From Ilex aquifolium (Eukaryota > Streptophyta > Magnoliopsida > Aquifoliales > Aquifoliaceae): a DNA stretch of 64,000 nucleotides. Shown here piece after piece: positions 43,966 through 54,352 of this stretch; positions within the stretch are counted from its first letter, which is position 1; each line of letters begins with the position of its first letter. The position numbers were made by a program, and so were the translations under genes. The notes beneath the pieces were generated by a model that was not told where the DNA came from, ran no database searches, and worked only from the letters and a program-made list of their open reading frames with translations. The stretch covers positions 33,564,093-33,628,092 of the forward strand of contig OX637392.1 in NCBI GenBank assembly GCA_951799425.1. The letters run 5' to 3'.

Positions 43966-46299
43966 TTATTCTGGGTGTTTAGCAATATTGAAAATGTTCA
44001 TTTCGAGAGTCATATTCCCAAAATTTAATTTCATGACTACATTCCTGCAATTGATTAAAGCATTGGAAGTTGCTAGGAATGGTCGACCAAGAATGACGGA
44101 AATTTGGTTCTCTGAATTTATTGCTGGTTCAGTATCCAGAACAATGAAGTCAACAGGGAAGACAAAACTATCTACTTGGACAAGCACATCTTCAACAATC
44201 CCTCTGGGGGTTTTGACAGATCTGTCAGCCAATTGGAGTGTGACACAAGTGGGTTTAAGTTCACCCAAACCCAACTGCTGATAGACAGAGTAGGGTAGCA
44301 GATTAACACTGGGCCCAAGGTCTAACAAGGCTTGTTCAATTCTGAAGTTTCCAATGATACATGAGACAGTCGGACATCCTGGGTCTTTGTATTTTGGAAG
44401 GGTTTTCTGTAGGAGGAGAGCACTAGCTTGTTTCGTTAGGAAAGCTCTTTTTTGGACTTTCTGGTTTCTCTTGACTGTGCACAAGTCTTTTAGAAACTTG
44501 GCATAAGGCGGGACTTGTTTGATTGCATCCAGAAGTGGGATGTTGATATTTACTTGCTTAAAAAGCTCGTAAATTTCAGGCTGATTTTTCACTTTTTGTT
44601 TGGCTCTGAGTCGATGAGGAAATGGGGCCGGAACAAAATATGAAGGTTCCTTTTTCTCAGAAGGCTCTGACTTTTGTTCAATCACAGGCTCAGGGTCTTT
44701 CTCAATTGGTTCAGGTTCAGATGATGGATTGGCTGGGCTTGACTCAGGTCTTGGCTTGGGAATGAGTATGTCCCTGATTGTTTTGTCAATCACTTTGCCA
44801 CTTCTTAGTGTCGTGACAGCTTGGGCTTGGTCTTGGGTGTTTCCTGTTGTTGAAGGGTTCCCTACATGGAATTGGCCTTGTGGTTGCTTTGGTTGTGCAG
44901 GAAACTTTCCTTTTTCGTGTGTGACCATGGATTGAGTCAACTTTTGGATGTGACTTTTAAGATCCTCAAAAGATTGAGTGGTCTGGGTTTTGAAATCAGT
45001 GAAAGCCTGTGCAGAATTATTCTTATAATTCATTTGGCTTTGCATGAACTGATTTAATGTGTCCTCAAGGTTCCTCTTTTGTGGTGGTTGGTATGGTTGA
45101 TATGCAGGAGGTCCTTGAGGTGGTGGGTATGGCCCTTGTTGTTGGTTCATGGGTATTGGTTGTGTGTTCTTCCAACTGAAGTTAGGGTGATTTCGCCACC
45201 CTGGATTGTATGTTTCAGAATATGGGTTGGAGTAGGGCTTGTTGAAGTTGGAAACTGCGTGTGTTTGTTCTAACAAGACTTCTTTGAATGCTGGGATGGT
45301 GGGACACTCCCCAGTAGGGTGTCCTGTTAGCGCATAGATTCCACACACTTGCTCAGTGGACGGGCTAACATCAACTTGATGGACTTTCTTCATCTCTAAA
45401 GCTTCGAGCTTTCGAGACAATGTGGACATTTTTGCTCTCAAGTCATCATCCTCTCTCAAGACATATTTTCCTCCTTGGGAATTAGATGGTCTGGCTTCTA
45501 CAGTGGTAGGGGAGGCTGAGTCCCACATCTGAGAACTGTCAGATATGGTGTCAAAGAAATTGAATGCCTCCTCCGGACTTTTTCCCATGAATTCTCCTTG
45601 GGCCATCATTTCGACAAACTGACGTAGTCTAGAGGGTAAGGAGTCATAGAAAAATCCTACCAATGTCCAATTTTCAAAAGCATGATGTGGGCAAGATTGG
45701 AGTAGATCTTTGAATCTCTCCCAACTTTGATAAAAAGTTTCTCCTTCTTTGACTTCAAAATTCATGATTTGCCTTTTCAATGCATTTGTGCGGTGCAAAG
45801 GAAAAAACTTTCTAAAAAATTCATTTTGCAATGCTTGCCAATTGGGTACTGAAAGAGCCTTTAAAGAATTTAGCCATTGTTTGGCTCTATCCCTCAAGGA
45901 AAACGAAAACAGTCTCATTTTGGTCAATTCAGAATTGTCTTGAAATGTTCCACACACTTCTTCGAAATCTTTTATATGCAGATATGGATTTTCTGCATCC
46001 AATCCATGAAACACGGGCAATAACTGCACTGTCCCCGGCTTTACAGTAAAGAGGGGAGCGTTTTCAAGAAAAATAAAACAAGAGGGGACACTATTTCTTG
46101 TGGGATTCAAGTAATCCCGCAAAGTTCGAATGTTAGGGACTTCCTCCTCTCTCATAGGGACTTCTCCATTTCTTTCATTATTTGCCATACTACCCTCACA
46201 AGAGTCTGCTACTGATCTAGGTGAATTAGGTTTAGGCTGATTCATGGACTCACACGATTCTGCTGGCAAATTTTGGAAGTGAGGAGTGCCCTCAGTCAT
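43966..46299 (-). CDS. Athila-2 gag-protease
   Basis: 777 codons opening MTEGTPHFQN, 95 nt after the PBS. Seen in order: the Athila gag core (IRTLRDYLNPTR, NPYLHIKDFEEVCGTF, FSFSLRDRAKQWLNSL, FFYDSLPSRLRQF); a knuckle region CGIYALTGHPTGEC, where the second Cys of CX2C is Tyr; a Pro/Gln-rich linker; a coiled-coil-like KRNLEDTLNQFMQSQ segment; the lead-in INIPLLDAIKQVPPYAKFLKDL; and the protease EQALLDLGPSVNLLPYSVY, with DLG as in other Athila proteases but Pro for the usual Ala, then VILGRPFLATSNALINC. The frame stops at TAA 43966-43968 and pol continues in the same frame. The C-to-Y change would weaken RNA binding. Confidence 0.9.
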   Translation of the reverse strand: MTEGTPHFQNLPAESCESMNQPKPNSPRSVADSCEGSMANNERNGEVPMREEEVPNIRTLRDYLNPTRNSVPSCFIFLENAPLFTVKPGTVQLLPVFHGLDAENPYLHIKDFEEVCGTFQDNSELTKMRLFSFSLRDRAKQWLNSLKALSVPNWQALQNEFFRKFFPLHRTNALKRQIMNFEVKEGETFYQSWERFKDLLQSCPHHAFENWTLVGFFYDSLPSRLRQFVEMMAQGEFMGKSPEEAFNFFDTISDSSQMWDSASPTTVEARPSNSQGGKYVLREDDDLRAKMSTLSRKLEALEMKKVHQVDVSPSTEQVCGIYALTGHPTGECPTIPAFKEVLLEQTHAVSNFNKPYSNPYSETYNPGWRNHPNFSWKNTQPIPMNQQQGPYPPPQGPPAYQPYQPPQKRNLEDTLNQFMQSQMNYKNNSAQAFTDFKTQTTQSFEDLKSHIQKLTQSMVTHEKGKFPAQPKQPQGQFHVGNPSTTGNTQDQAQAVTTLRSGKVIDKTIRDILIPKPRPESSPANPSSEPEPIEKDPEPVIEQKSEPSEKKEPSYFVPAPFPHRLRAKQKVKNQPEIYELFKQVNINIPLLDAIKQVPPYAKFLKDLCTVKRNQKVQKRAFLTKQASALLLQKTLPKYKDPGCPTVSCIIGNFRIEQALLDLGPSVNLLPYSVYQQLGLGELKPTCVTLQLADRSVKTPRGIVEDVLVQVDSFVFPVDFIVLDTEPAINSENQISVILGRPFLATSNALINCRNVVMKLNFGNMTLEMNIFNIAKHPE

Positions 46300-46394
46300 A
46301 AAGAAAATAAAACAAAGTTATGTACAGTAAGACAAAATATTCACAATGTTGAAGGTCTTTTTACCTTTTACCTTAAAGCACCTTTCAAAAAAAA

Positions 46395-46412
46395 TCCCCG
46401 GCAACGGCGCCA
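46395..46412 (-). other. Primer-binding site of Athila-2
   Basis: Minus strand TGGCGCCGTTGCCGGGGA, six bases inside the 5' LTR end. This is the canonical Athila PBS. Confidence 0.95.
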
Positions 46413-46418
46413 AAAACT

Positions 46419-48366
46419 TGACAGCTATCTATACGATGTACACCCAAGTACAGGTGGTCAAGCTGTAGTAATAATCCGGTTTGAGTCCGGGGTCGAATCC
46501 ACAGGGAATTTTTGTTGATATTTCTAAGGTAAGCAGTGGTAGAGACCTTTTGGTGGTAACATTTTTTTGATTTGGATTTGCTGTGAGATGTGGGTTTTGC
46601 TGGACAGAATATAAGATTCTTTCTAGGAGATTTTCTTAACAAATTAGGAAATGAATGTTAACAAAAAAAAGAGTCACTCTTTAGTGCAAAGATCTGGACA
46701 TGTAGTTAGTTATCCGGTTTGTCATAATTGTGCTTGATAACTCAATTAACTCCCGTGTCAACAGTAAGTTAATCGAAAGATAAAGATGGATTGTGAGAAT
46801 TAAGAACATGATTCCGATGTCTTTCTAGAAGTTTACAAGCATTGCCTGTGCCGAGACTTAACCCGTCTACAAACAATCAAGTGTTTCTACAAGACATCCA
46901 ATCATGATATTAATAGTCCATTCTTTTTAGTGAAGTACAATAAGGGGGGAGATTGAAGGGTAGTCATGAGGATCTAGCCGGGGTACTTGCCTTGAACTGA
47001 TGAGTCTTTCTATGCAGGAGTCATCCATGTCATAGAAAGGGCTCACAATTATACAAAGTACCTTAGCTTTGCTAGATGCAATCAATCATCCGATAATAGG
47101 GGAAAATAAACGTTAAGCATAAAAGAACATTGCACAAATATAATTCCCGGATAACTTATACATGCCCTTCTCCTCTCACTAAAAAGTGAATGAGAAACTA
47201 CACACTCTTCATGGCTTGGGTAAAGCTAGAAAAGTGAGTGATGCTCATCCCTCCAAGTGGAGAACTTTAAAAGATAGAGTAACACAAATACGGAGCAAAT
47301 CTTCCCCAAAGAATGGGTGAATCACGTTCCACCTTCACGGCTTTGATCAAGCTCTAGAAAAGTGGAAGAGTTTCACTCTTCTAAGAAAGAAGGAAGCTCA
47401 AGCAATGGAAGTGAAATGCATGAACAATTAAAGTAGAAGAAAGCTAGTCACATTTGGAGGGTGGCTTCCTCAACCAAAGATTGGAGGGTTGCTTCCTCAA
47501 CCAAGATGGGAGCTATCTCTCTTCTATGCATGAGAATTGAAAGCATAGACATAAACATAAGCATAAAACTACTGCTATAACAAGCAAGAGATGTTGGACT
47601 AAAGCCAAACCAATCTCTAAAATAAATACTTCATAAGGAAAATGAACTAACTACAATGAAAGTGGGAGTCTAAGCCTCCATCACTATGCTACTTCCTACA
47701 ATGCTTGGCTCATCAAGCTCTCCAACAAGGGGAGTATTTATAGGCAAGAGGAGGAGGTAGGGGGGGTGAAATAATAGTGTTTGCCGCCCAAGTCCAAGTG
47801 AACAGTCAACAACTCTGCAGCCAGTCTGTGGATGACGTTCGAACGTGAGTTGGCGTTTGAACGTTCTTTCTGTTTTTGCACTGAGGTCGTTCGAACGTTG
47901 CTTCTGTTTTGGCACTGAGGGCGTTCGAACGCCAGATCTGCTCTGACCCCTTTCACTCGAGTGATCTGTAGGTCCCCTGTGAAGTGCAGTACCAACTCTC
48001 TGCAGTGGTCTGGTCTTCAATCCACTCAAGTGCACGTTCGAACGTGAGTTGGCGTTCGAACGTGACACTCAAGTACTTCAGTGTTCCAGTCTTCTTTCCT
48101 AACTGCCACACGCCATCTCTTCAGCATCTGAGTCTGCTACAGTGTCTTGTTTGACGTTCGAACGTGAGTTGCCGTTCGAACGTGGTGACAGTGTTCCAAG
48201 CTTCTCCAATTTTGGGCTATAATGTACTGGCACTGCATCCAAGTGTGGTACTTGTTGTTTTTGGGTCCTTGTTCAGTTTAGGGCCTGAAATGACATCACT
48301 TAAACTCCATTAAAGTCAATTAGTCTTAAAATGTCATAATAATATGTCAAGTTTAAGTACTAATCA
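46419..48366 (-). repeat. 5' LTR of Athila-2
   Basis: 1948 bp, same ends as the 3' LTR (plus strand TGACAGCTAT to GTACTAATCA). Palindromes at 47835, 47853 (one mismatch, GCGTTTGAACGT), 47887, 47921, 48034, 48052, 48154 and 48172. The palindrome at 48172 is intact here but mutated in the 3' LTR (35922), and the reverse holds for 47853/35603. TATA box as in the other copy. Confidence 0.95.
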
Positions 48367-48459
48367 GAGGACTTGAACCCTTGACCTCAAGAAGGTAAAG
48401 CTTTCACAAGCCAAAGAGTACCATTGGACCAAAGGCCAATTGGTGTATTCTTCAGGTTT
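48367..48459 (-). mobile_element. SINE, 5' part with tRNA-type promoter boxes
   Basis: On the minus strand the head has an A box TGGTCCAATGG (48421-48431) and a B box GGTTCAAGTCC (48369-48379), both matching RNA polymerase III consensus. The target duplication GTATTCTTCAGGTTT is at 48445-48459, identical to 34114-34128. Joined to 34129-34168 it makes a SINE of about 113 bp. The Athila-2 insertion falls at the edge of the B box. Confidence 0.78.
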
Positions 48460-49236
48460 ATTATAACTTATTTCAAATTTTTTTTTTTGAATAGAAATGA
48501 GAGTATATTACTATAAAGTTTCTATAGGAACTTTTGTGATACAGATTGTGCATGAATCTATTTTGGTTATTGTTGATTGATTGCCGAAGTCTGGTATGTT
48601 TTGGGAATTAAACTTACATATTCACTTGAAGGTATGCTCAAAGTTAATTGATGAGAGTGTAAGATTGTGTGGAATACCTTTATTTAGTGCAGTAGATAGA
48701 AGTCCAAAATTTACCTTCAGATTTGGTCTAGCTTGCAACATGCTATAAATAACACTCTGAACTTTATATAATTTATGGTTCTCAATTTGACAGGTAGTTT
48801 GAGCATACTATTCATACCTTGGCATTATGCTTCGCACTAGTGTACTAGAAATTCAAAGAAAAGTTTAGTCTAAGATATAAATGGACATACGGATTTATAG
48901 AGAGGATTGTGGTTACAATTTTAAGGTGGGTTCTAATAGTAGACTTGTTTTGATTGCACAATATATTTTCTTTCAATATGAATAGGAATTGTATACAATT
49001 GATCCTTCATATATATTGGTTGTGTTAGCCTATTGAGATAAAGAAAACTCTTATTTATGTTGAGGAGCCAATAAATTTTGTGTAATAGAACCATTCCGTT
49101 GACCGATTGTTGCGGAAGAGCCACCCAATCGAGGAAGTTCTTTGGAAAAGTAAAGAAAGCATGAAAAATCAATATCCTCATTTGTTCTCACAAGGCATAT
49201 AAATTTCGACGACATAATTCTTTTAAGGAGGGGAGA
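48460..49236 (+). pseudogene. Tekay-0: degenerate integrase, chromodomain and PPT
   Basis: Continuation of 32588-34113. Integrase core traces: HESILVIVD, then VRLCGIPLFSAVDRSPKFTFRF at about 48655-48730. The chromodomain end appears as EEVLWKSKESMKNQYPHLFSQG at about 49130-49195. The usual Tekay tail follows: ATTTCGACGACATAATTC then TTTTAAGGAGGGGAGA, the PPT, directly before TGTAATAACTC at 49237. Frames are shattered, but the order is clear. Confidence 0.62.
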
Positions 49237-49313
49237 TGTAATAACTCATACAAAAAAAGAAAATATTTTTTTTGATGCGTTGGCTACCTAGGAGTAATTT
49301 TATATATATATAT
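49237..49313 (+). repeat. Start of the Tekay-0 3' LTR
   Basis: TGTAATAACTCATAC follows the PPT. The LTR is cut after 77 bp by Tekay-C at a TATATAT run. It resumes at 54999. Confidence 0.5.
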
Positions 49314-51914
49314 TGTGAAACCCGGGAAAATTTGAACTTTTTCTGAAAAAGGGCAAAATGGTAATTTGTCACTACTGCACGTATTTAAAATACATATGTT
49401 CTAGACCTCGGAGGAGGGAACGGAGTGCGCCATTGGATTCGCAACGCGAAATCTAGTAACCACCAGAAAATTCATCGAATTCCGAGAGAGTCGGATTTTG
49501 CATGTAGATCGAGACGACTGCGTGTCGATTGACCTTTTAAAGGTCCCCAAAAACGAGAAATATTAAAATTCCTTATAATTGGATTAATGTGCCAATAAAA
49601 TTTATTTGGACTTAATCCGGGACTTAATGAGTCGTTTCGGGACGAAAAACGGACCCGAAAGTAATAAACGAGCGGTGCGATGTAGACCACACATTTAAAA
49701 CTATAAATAGGGCTAAAATATCTGAAAAATCAGATTTTCTAAGCCCACTTGAGCCTTGTTCAGCAGTTCAAAGAGAGAGAGAAAGAGAGGAGAGAGAAAA
49801 GGGTTTTCTTAAGCCTTTCTCCGGCGATTTCTCCGACAACCGTCGCTCGGATTCCGTCGAGCTAGAAGGGAGAAGTGATCTACTCGTCGAGGGCTTCCTC
49901 TACATACCAAAAACAACGAATTCCACCGAAGGTGAAAAAAATCAAGAGTTGGGGAAAATCAAGGTTTTTGGATTGCTTTGTGCCTAGAGGTTTTCTACAA
50001 CCTCTACTACGCTCCAAGAGGTAGGGAGTTTCCTACCTTGACCTATTCCATCCTTAGTAGTTGGTAGAGTATGGGTTGAATGTACATATGTATGTATTTT
50101 GATATATATATATATATATATGTGTTATGGTTATGAAGAAAATAAACAAAATGAAAATGTAATTGGCTTTGCCTTGTTACTAGTCTAATTTTGGATATGG
50201 GAAAGTTACATACATGATTCACTATGTGACTTGGTATTATTGGAGGCATGCTTTGTGATTTATGGTTTGTGCCCATAAAGTGTTTGTTTAAATGCCTTAG
50301 TTGGTAAATGGGTGTTATTTCAATTATATTGTGATAACATGTTTGTGTGAATAGAGATAATTGAAATTATGCTCTATGTCGTCAAGATATGATTGTGATA
50401 TGTTGACATGGTTGGGATTTGGTAGTCATATACAATTGATAAGATTGCCATGAAATTTAGATATGTTGAACATATGATTATGTTGCTCATGTAGTGGCCA
50501 TTGCATTTTGAGCATGAATATAGCATCACATTCATTGGCATTGTGCATGAGTGTGGATGAGTAATGCATGGGTAAATCAACACCTAGCTTGGTGTTTGAT
50601 TTGGGTGTAGACTCGGGGAAAATTGGATCGACGATCCTTTTTGGAGTTGCACGGTTGCATTGCATAAGGAAAGACTTGTGTTGGGTAAGCAAGAAGGGGC
50701 ATGGCGACTTCCTTGGGTGAGAAACCCTAAACCACTTGGTTCAGCCACTTCCCGGAGGTGAAATTCCAGAAAAGTGACATGGCCCACGGAGCCGGCGGTT
50801 GTGATACCAAATCCGTTGCCCAAAGAAAACACAAGGGATCTTTGTTATGAAAACACCCATTAAATGGGTTGAATCCAAAGATGATCGGATTTTTATAAAA
50901 CGAATGGTTTCTTATTCAAAACGATCATTGGATGTTTTCCGTCAATAGACGGGTTCACACACATTGGCATTGCATTGTGGTGGAAGCCGCTAAGGGCTTG
51001 GGTTAAGGCTCATGGGGGAGTTCCATTTCATATCATGACATGGCTTTATTGCATTCCAACATAGAATGCACAATTGAGTGAAAGGATTGGTTATTATGTT
51101 GTATGTGATTACATGAGCATGAGCATCTAGGGGGAGAGTAGCCATTGTATGATTTTTCTCTACTGGGCGTTGGCTCACCCTATATGGGAAACATTTCAGG
51201 TGAGGGTCGTGTGCCGAGGGATGGTTTCCATGACGAGCGCCAAGTTTGAAGAGAGGCCAACATGTGGTCTCTAAGTGATTTGAAATGTTGTTGTAAAACA
51301 TTATATTTTGAATTATGAATGTATGTAATATGACTTGGATGGACTATGTATAATGTGGGAATTCTCATTATATATGTTTGGTATGAGTTTGGAAGAGTTT
51401 GAAATGAGTTGAAAATGAAAAACTAATGAAATGGGCAAAATCTGCCTTTAGCTACCGGTAGCCAACAGGTAGTCGTAGCTCCAGAAGGTTTCGGCTACCG
51501 GTAGCCAACAGGTAGTTGTTTTCCAGAAGGAAACAGATACCGGTAGCCAACAGGTAGTTGTTTTCCAGAAGGAAATAGCTACCGGTAGTCAATAGGTAGT
51601 TATTTTCCAGAAGGAAACAGCTACCGGTAGCTGACAGGTAGTCATTCCAAAAATCTGAAATTTTTAAATGTTTTGCCAAATCTTTGGGCTTTGAATTTCC
51701 TTCCTTTAAATGATCAAAGTGGACCCTAATGGGGTACAAACCACGGTGTATGAGACTTTAATTGAATCAAATGAATGTTAAACCGAATTTTCATTATGGG
51801 TTATAATCCCGGCTTAATGATATTCTAGATGTGGTGTCGGGTTGAGCGATATCCACGGATGTTTCCGCGGGTTGATGGGTTATCAACGGGACCCCCGGAT
51901 TTTGGGGCGTCACA
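49314..51914 (+). repeat. 5' LTR of Tekay-C
   Basis: 2601 bp from TGTGAAACCCGGG to GGGGCGTCACA. TATA box CTATAAATAG at 49701-49710. A CTACCGGTAG minisatellite lies at 51450-51650 near the 3' end. Similar in layout to Tekay-A but clearly diverged, so a separate subfamily. Confidence 0.9.
51450..51650 (+). repeat. CTACCGGTAG minisatellite in the Tekay-C 5' LTR (5 units)
   Basis: Five tandem units of about 42 bp, each GCTACCGGTAGCCAACAGG then TAGTTGTTTTCCAGAAGG. The 3' LTR remnant has six units (54490-54730), so the array changes copy number within one element. Confidence 0.85.
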
Positions 51915-51917
51915 GCT

Positions 51918-51930
51918 TGGTATCAGAGCC
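51918..51930 (+). other. Primer-binding site of Tekay-C
   Basis: TGGTATCAGAGCC, three bases after the LTR, complementary to initiator Met tRNA. Confidence 0.9.
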
Positions 51931-52289
51931 TAGGTTTACGATAAACCTTGGGCTTGATGGGCATTGGGTCTAGACCATTGCATGCATAGTACATTTCATC
52001 TTATGTGTCTAAATGCTACATGTTAATTGTTGTTTGCTATATGTTATGTGCTACATGACATGTGAATTATATACATGGTAGAATGTATATGTAAAGGAAC
52101 ACATTAGGCTAGAAAACATAACCTTGGGTTCGGAATAAGGGATGGACGGAGTGGTTCATGGTATAAATGTCTACTAGTGGGTGGTATAAGCATTGCTAGT
52201 GAGACAATGAGAAGAATTCTCAAAGTTTCAAATCTTGATCCCTATTTTGGGATACTTTGTGAGACTTGTTTGCTATCTGACAAATGTAG

Positions 52290-53858
52290 ATGGCTAGTCG
52301 AGGAAGGGGACGCCGAGGCGGTGGGAGAACTAATCAACCACCACCGGCCTTCGATCAACAGGCCTTTAATGAGACTATAGGCATGATGGTAGCTACGGTT
52401 GCACACCGAGGAGGTATGAGTAACCTCCAACAGTTCAAGGCACATAAACCTCCAGTTTTTAAGGGAGGGGCGGATCCTATGGTGGCTGACCATTGGTTCC
52501 GGCAAGTTACGAAGATCTTAAAGGCAATGGGAATCACTTCCGACGCCAGTAAGATAACACTAGCTGCATTCCAGCTAGAGGGAGAATCCCAAGTGTGGTG
52601 GGATTGGGTCTCGGGCTCGAAAAACCTTGAGACTATGACATGGGAAGAGTTCAAGGAGCTCTTCATGGGTAAGTATTTCCCACCAGCCATGCGACATGCA
52701 AAGGCCCGGGAGTTTCTGGAATTGAAACAAGGAACCATGACGGTGATGGAATACGTGGCGAAGTTCACGGAACTAGCACGTTTCGCCGATGATTACGTAG
52801 CCACAGCTGTGGCTAAGGTAAGAAGGTTTGAGGAAGGCTTGAAGCTTTCCATTCGGGGGAAAATTGTAGGTCTTCTCCTACAAGATCTGGATTTAATGAT
52901 CACGACGGCTATGACAATTGAACGAGAGGTGGATGACGCGAGGAATATTCGCGAGGGTGGTACTAAGGACAAGAAGAAGGAGGGCCAAACCTCTTCTTCT
53001 AGTACGGGGAAGAGGCAGAGGACTTCTACTCTGCAGGGACAGCAAGGGCAGAGCCGCGGTTATCAAGGCCAAGGCCAGGGTCAATCCTCCCAAGGCGGGA
53101 GAAATCAGAGGCCTTCCTACCAGGCAGGCCAACGGACTTGCTATCATTGCCACCAACCGGGGCACATGAAGCGGGATTGTCCTCAGAGGCAGGGATCCCA
53201 GAGTTATGGGGCATCCCAGTCCCAGTCTTCAGTGGGACACACACAGACACCTTATGTTCCTCTCTACCCCACTACGGGCCAGGGAAGCCAGTACCAGTTC
53301 CAGGGTGCTGCACAGACCCCTACTACATCACGTGCGAGTGCCACGCAATCAGGCCAGATGGGCCAGAGTTTGGGTCGAGGCCGAGGACAGGGCTCACAAG
53401 CCGGTACTTCGGGAACCCAGGGGCGTGTCTACACCATGATACCTCAGACCGAGCCAGTAGACCAATCAGTGATACAGGGTACATTTCTACTCTCTCGCTT
53501 ATGGGCTAGGGTATTATTTGATTCTGGTGCATCACATTCATTTATTGCTGCATCTTGTGTGAAAGACTTGGGCTTAGAGGTTGAGACCTTGGAGGAGCCA
53601 TTGCATGTGAGTTCTCCCCTAGGTGTTAGGGTGAGGGTTGGTCAGATATGTCGGGACTGTGAGTTAGAGATCTCTGGGATTCTCCTCACCGTTGACCTTA
53701 GGGTCATGGACATGTCAGAGTTTGATGTCATCCTAGGGATGGATTGGTTGACGGCACACCGTGTTGTGATTGACTGTGATCGGAAGATGGTCACTGCTTA
53801 TACGCCTGAGGGTGTTTGTTTCAAGTTCCAGGGGGATAAGCATAGTGCTTTACCCTAA
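52290..53858 (+). CDS. Tekay-C gag-protease
   Basis: 522 codons, unbroken. N-terminus MASRGRGRRGGGRTNQPPP, then the gag core (ADPMVADHWFRQVTKILKAM, QLEGESQVWWDWVSGSK, FMGKYFPPAMRHAKAREFLE), a Ser/Gly/Gln-rich linker, the zinc knuckle CYHCHQPGHMKRDC at about residues 284-297, another linker and the protease with LFDSGASHSFIAAS (Asp near 411) and FDVILGMDWLTAHRVVIDC. It ends at TAA 53856-53858, where Tekay-A has CAA, so the natural polyprotein would read on into RT. It is the best preserved gag here and could still make capsid and protease. Start chosen as the first Met after the PBS with the family GRGR motif. Confidence 0.88.
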   Translation: MASRGRGRRGGGRTNQPPPAFDQQAFNETIGMMVATVAHRGGMSNLQQFKAHKPPVFKGGADPMVADHWFRQVTKILKAMGITSDASKITLAAFQLEGESQVWWDWVSGSKNLETMTWEEFKELFMGKYFPPAMRHAKAREFLELKQGTMTVMEYVAKFTELARFADDYVATAVAKVRRFEEGLKLSIRGKIVGLLLQDLDLMITTAMTIEREVDDARNIREGGTKDKKKEGQTSSSSTGKRQRTSTLQGQQGQSRGYQGQGQGQSSQGGRNQRPSYQAGQRTCYHCHQPGHMKRDCPQRQGSQSYGASQSQSSVGHTQTPYVPLYPTTGQGSQYQFQGAAQTPTTSRASATQSGQMGQSLGRGRGQGSQAGTSGTQGRVYTMIPQTEPVDQSVIQGTFLLSRLWARVLFDSGASHSFIAASCVKDLGLEVETLEEPLHVSSPLGVRVRVGQICRDCELEISGILLTVDLRVMDMSEFDVILGMDWLTAHRVVIDCDRKMVTAYTPEGVCFKFQGDKHSALP

Positions 53859-54352
53859 GGGGTGTATGACTCCCGATGGCACGGGCAGTTGATGGGTTGG
53901 CTAGCAAGCCTTACCCTAGAGAACGAGGAGAGGCAGGAGATGGGTCTACCTCGAGTTTTTTGTGAATACGAGGATGTTTTTCTGGATGAACTACCGGGAT
54001 TACCTCCACATAGGGATGTAGACTTTACCATTGAGTTACATCCTGGCACTTCGCCCATTTCTATGACTCCACATAGGATGGCGCCTGCTGAGTTGCAAGA
54101 ACTCAAGGTCCAATTGCAGGAATTGTTGGACAGGGGGTTCATTAGACCGAGTACCTCACCATGGGGCGCTCCGGTATTGTTTGCCAAGAAAAAGGACAAG
54201 ACCCTTCGGCTATGCATTGACTACCGGCAGTTAAATACGGTTACTATCAAGAATAGGTACCCTTTGCCGAGGATTGATGACTTGTTTGATCAACTGAGGG
54301 GGGCGCGGGTCTACTCCAAGATAGATCTCCGCACCGGTTACCATCAGTTTTG
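53859..54352 (+). pseudogene. Tekay-C reverse transcriptase fragment
   Basis: Same frame as gag-protease: [32 protein letters not shown] lead, [40 protein letters not shown] and [13 protein letters not shown]. It ends artificially at the deletion breakpoint, well before the catalytic YVDD block, so no polymerase can be made. Confidence 0.9.

Larger units (their letters stand above)
34169..48366 (-). mobile_element. Athila-2: nearly complete Athila-type Ty3/gypsy retrotransposon
   Basis: A 14,198 bp element flanked by GAGGA on both sides (34164-34168 and 48367-48371). LTRs of 1949 and 1948 bp differ at roughly 25-30 sites by eye. On the minus strand: 5' LTR (46419-48366), PBS, gag-pro-RT-RH-INT in one frame with three stop codons, a small Cys-rich ORF, a palindrome array with TATA box, a 369-codon env-position ORF, about 1.8 kb non-coding, PPT and 3' LTR (34169-36117). 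It inserted into a SINE that was itself inside Tekay-0. Low LTR divergence makes it a fairly recent insertion. Confidence 0.95.

Noticed and set aside
43966..43968. Programmed stop-codon readthrough between protease and RT in Athila-2
   Set aside because: Two other, different stops break the same frame and there is no obvious downstream stimulatory structure, so simple mutation is more likely.
48367..48444. A tRNA gene, from good A and B boxes
   Set aside because: There is no cloverleaf with matching acceptor stem, an A-tail follows, and a 15-bp target duplication flanks it. It is a SINE.
51450..51739. CRISPR-like regular repeats, and the ORF on the opposite strand reading YLLATGS repeats
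   Set aside because: The units are directly tandem with no unique spacers, lie in a plant LTR and change copy number between the two LTRs. It is a minisatellite and the ORF is its shadow.
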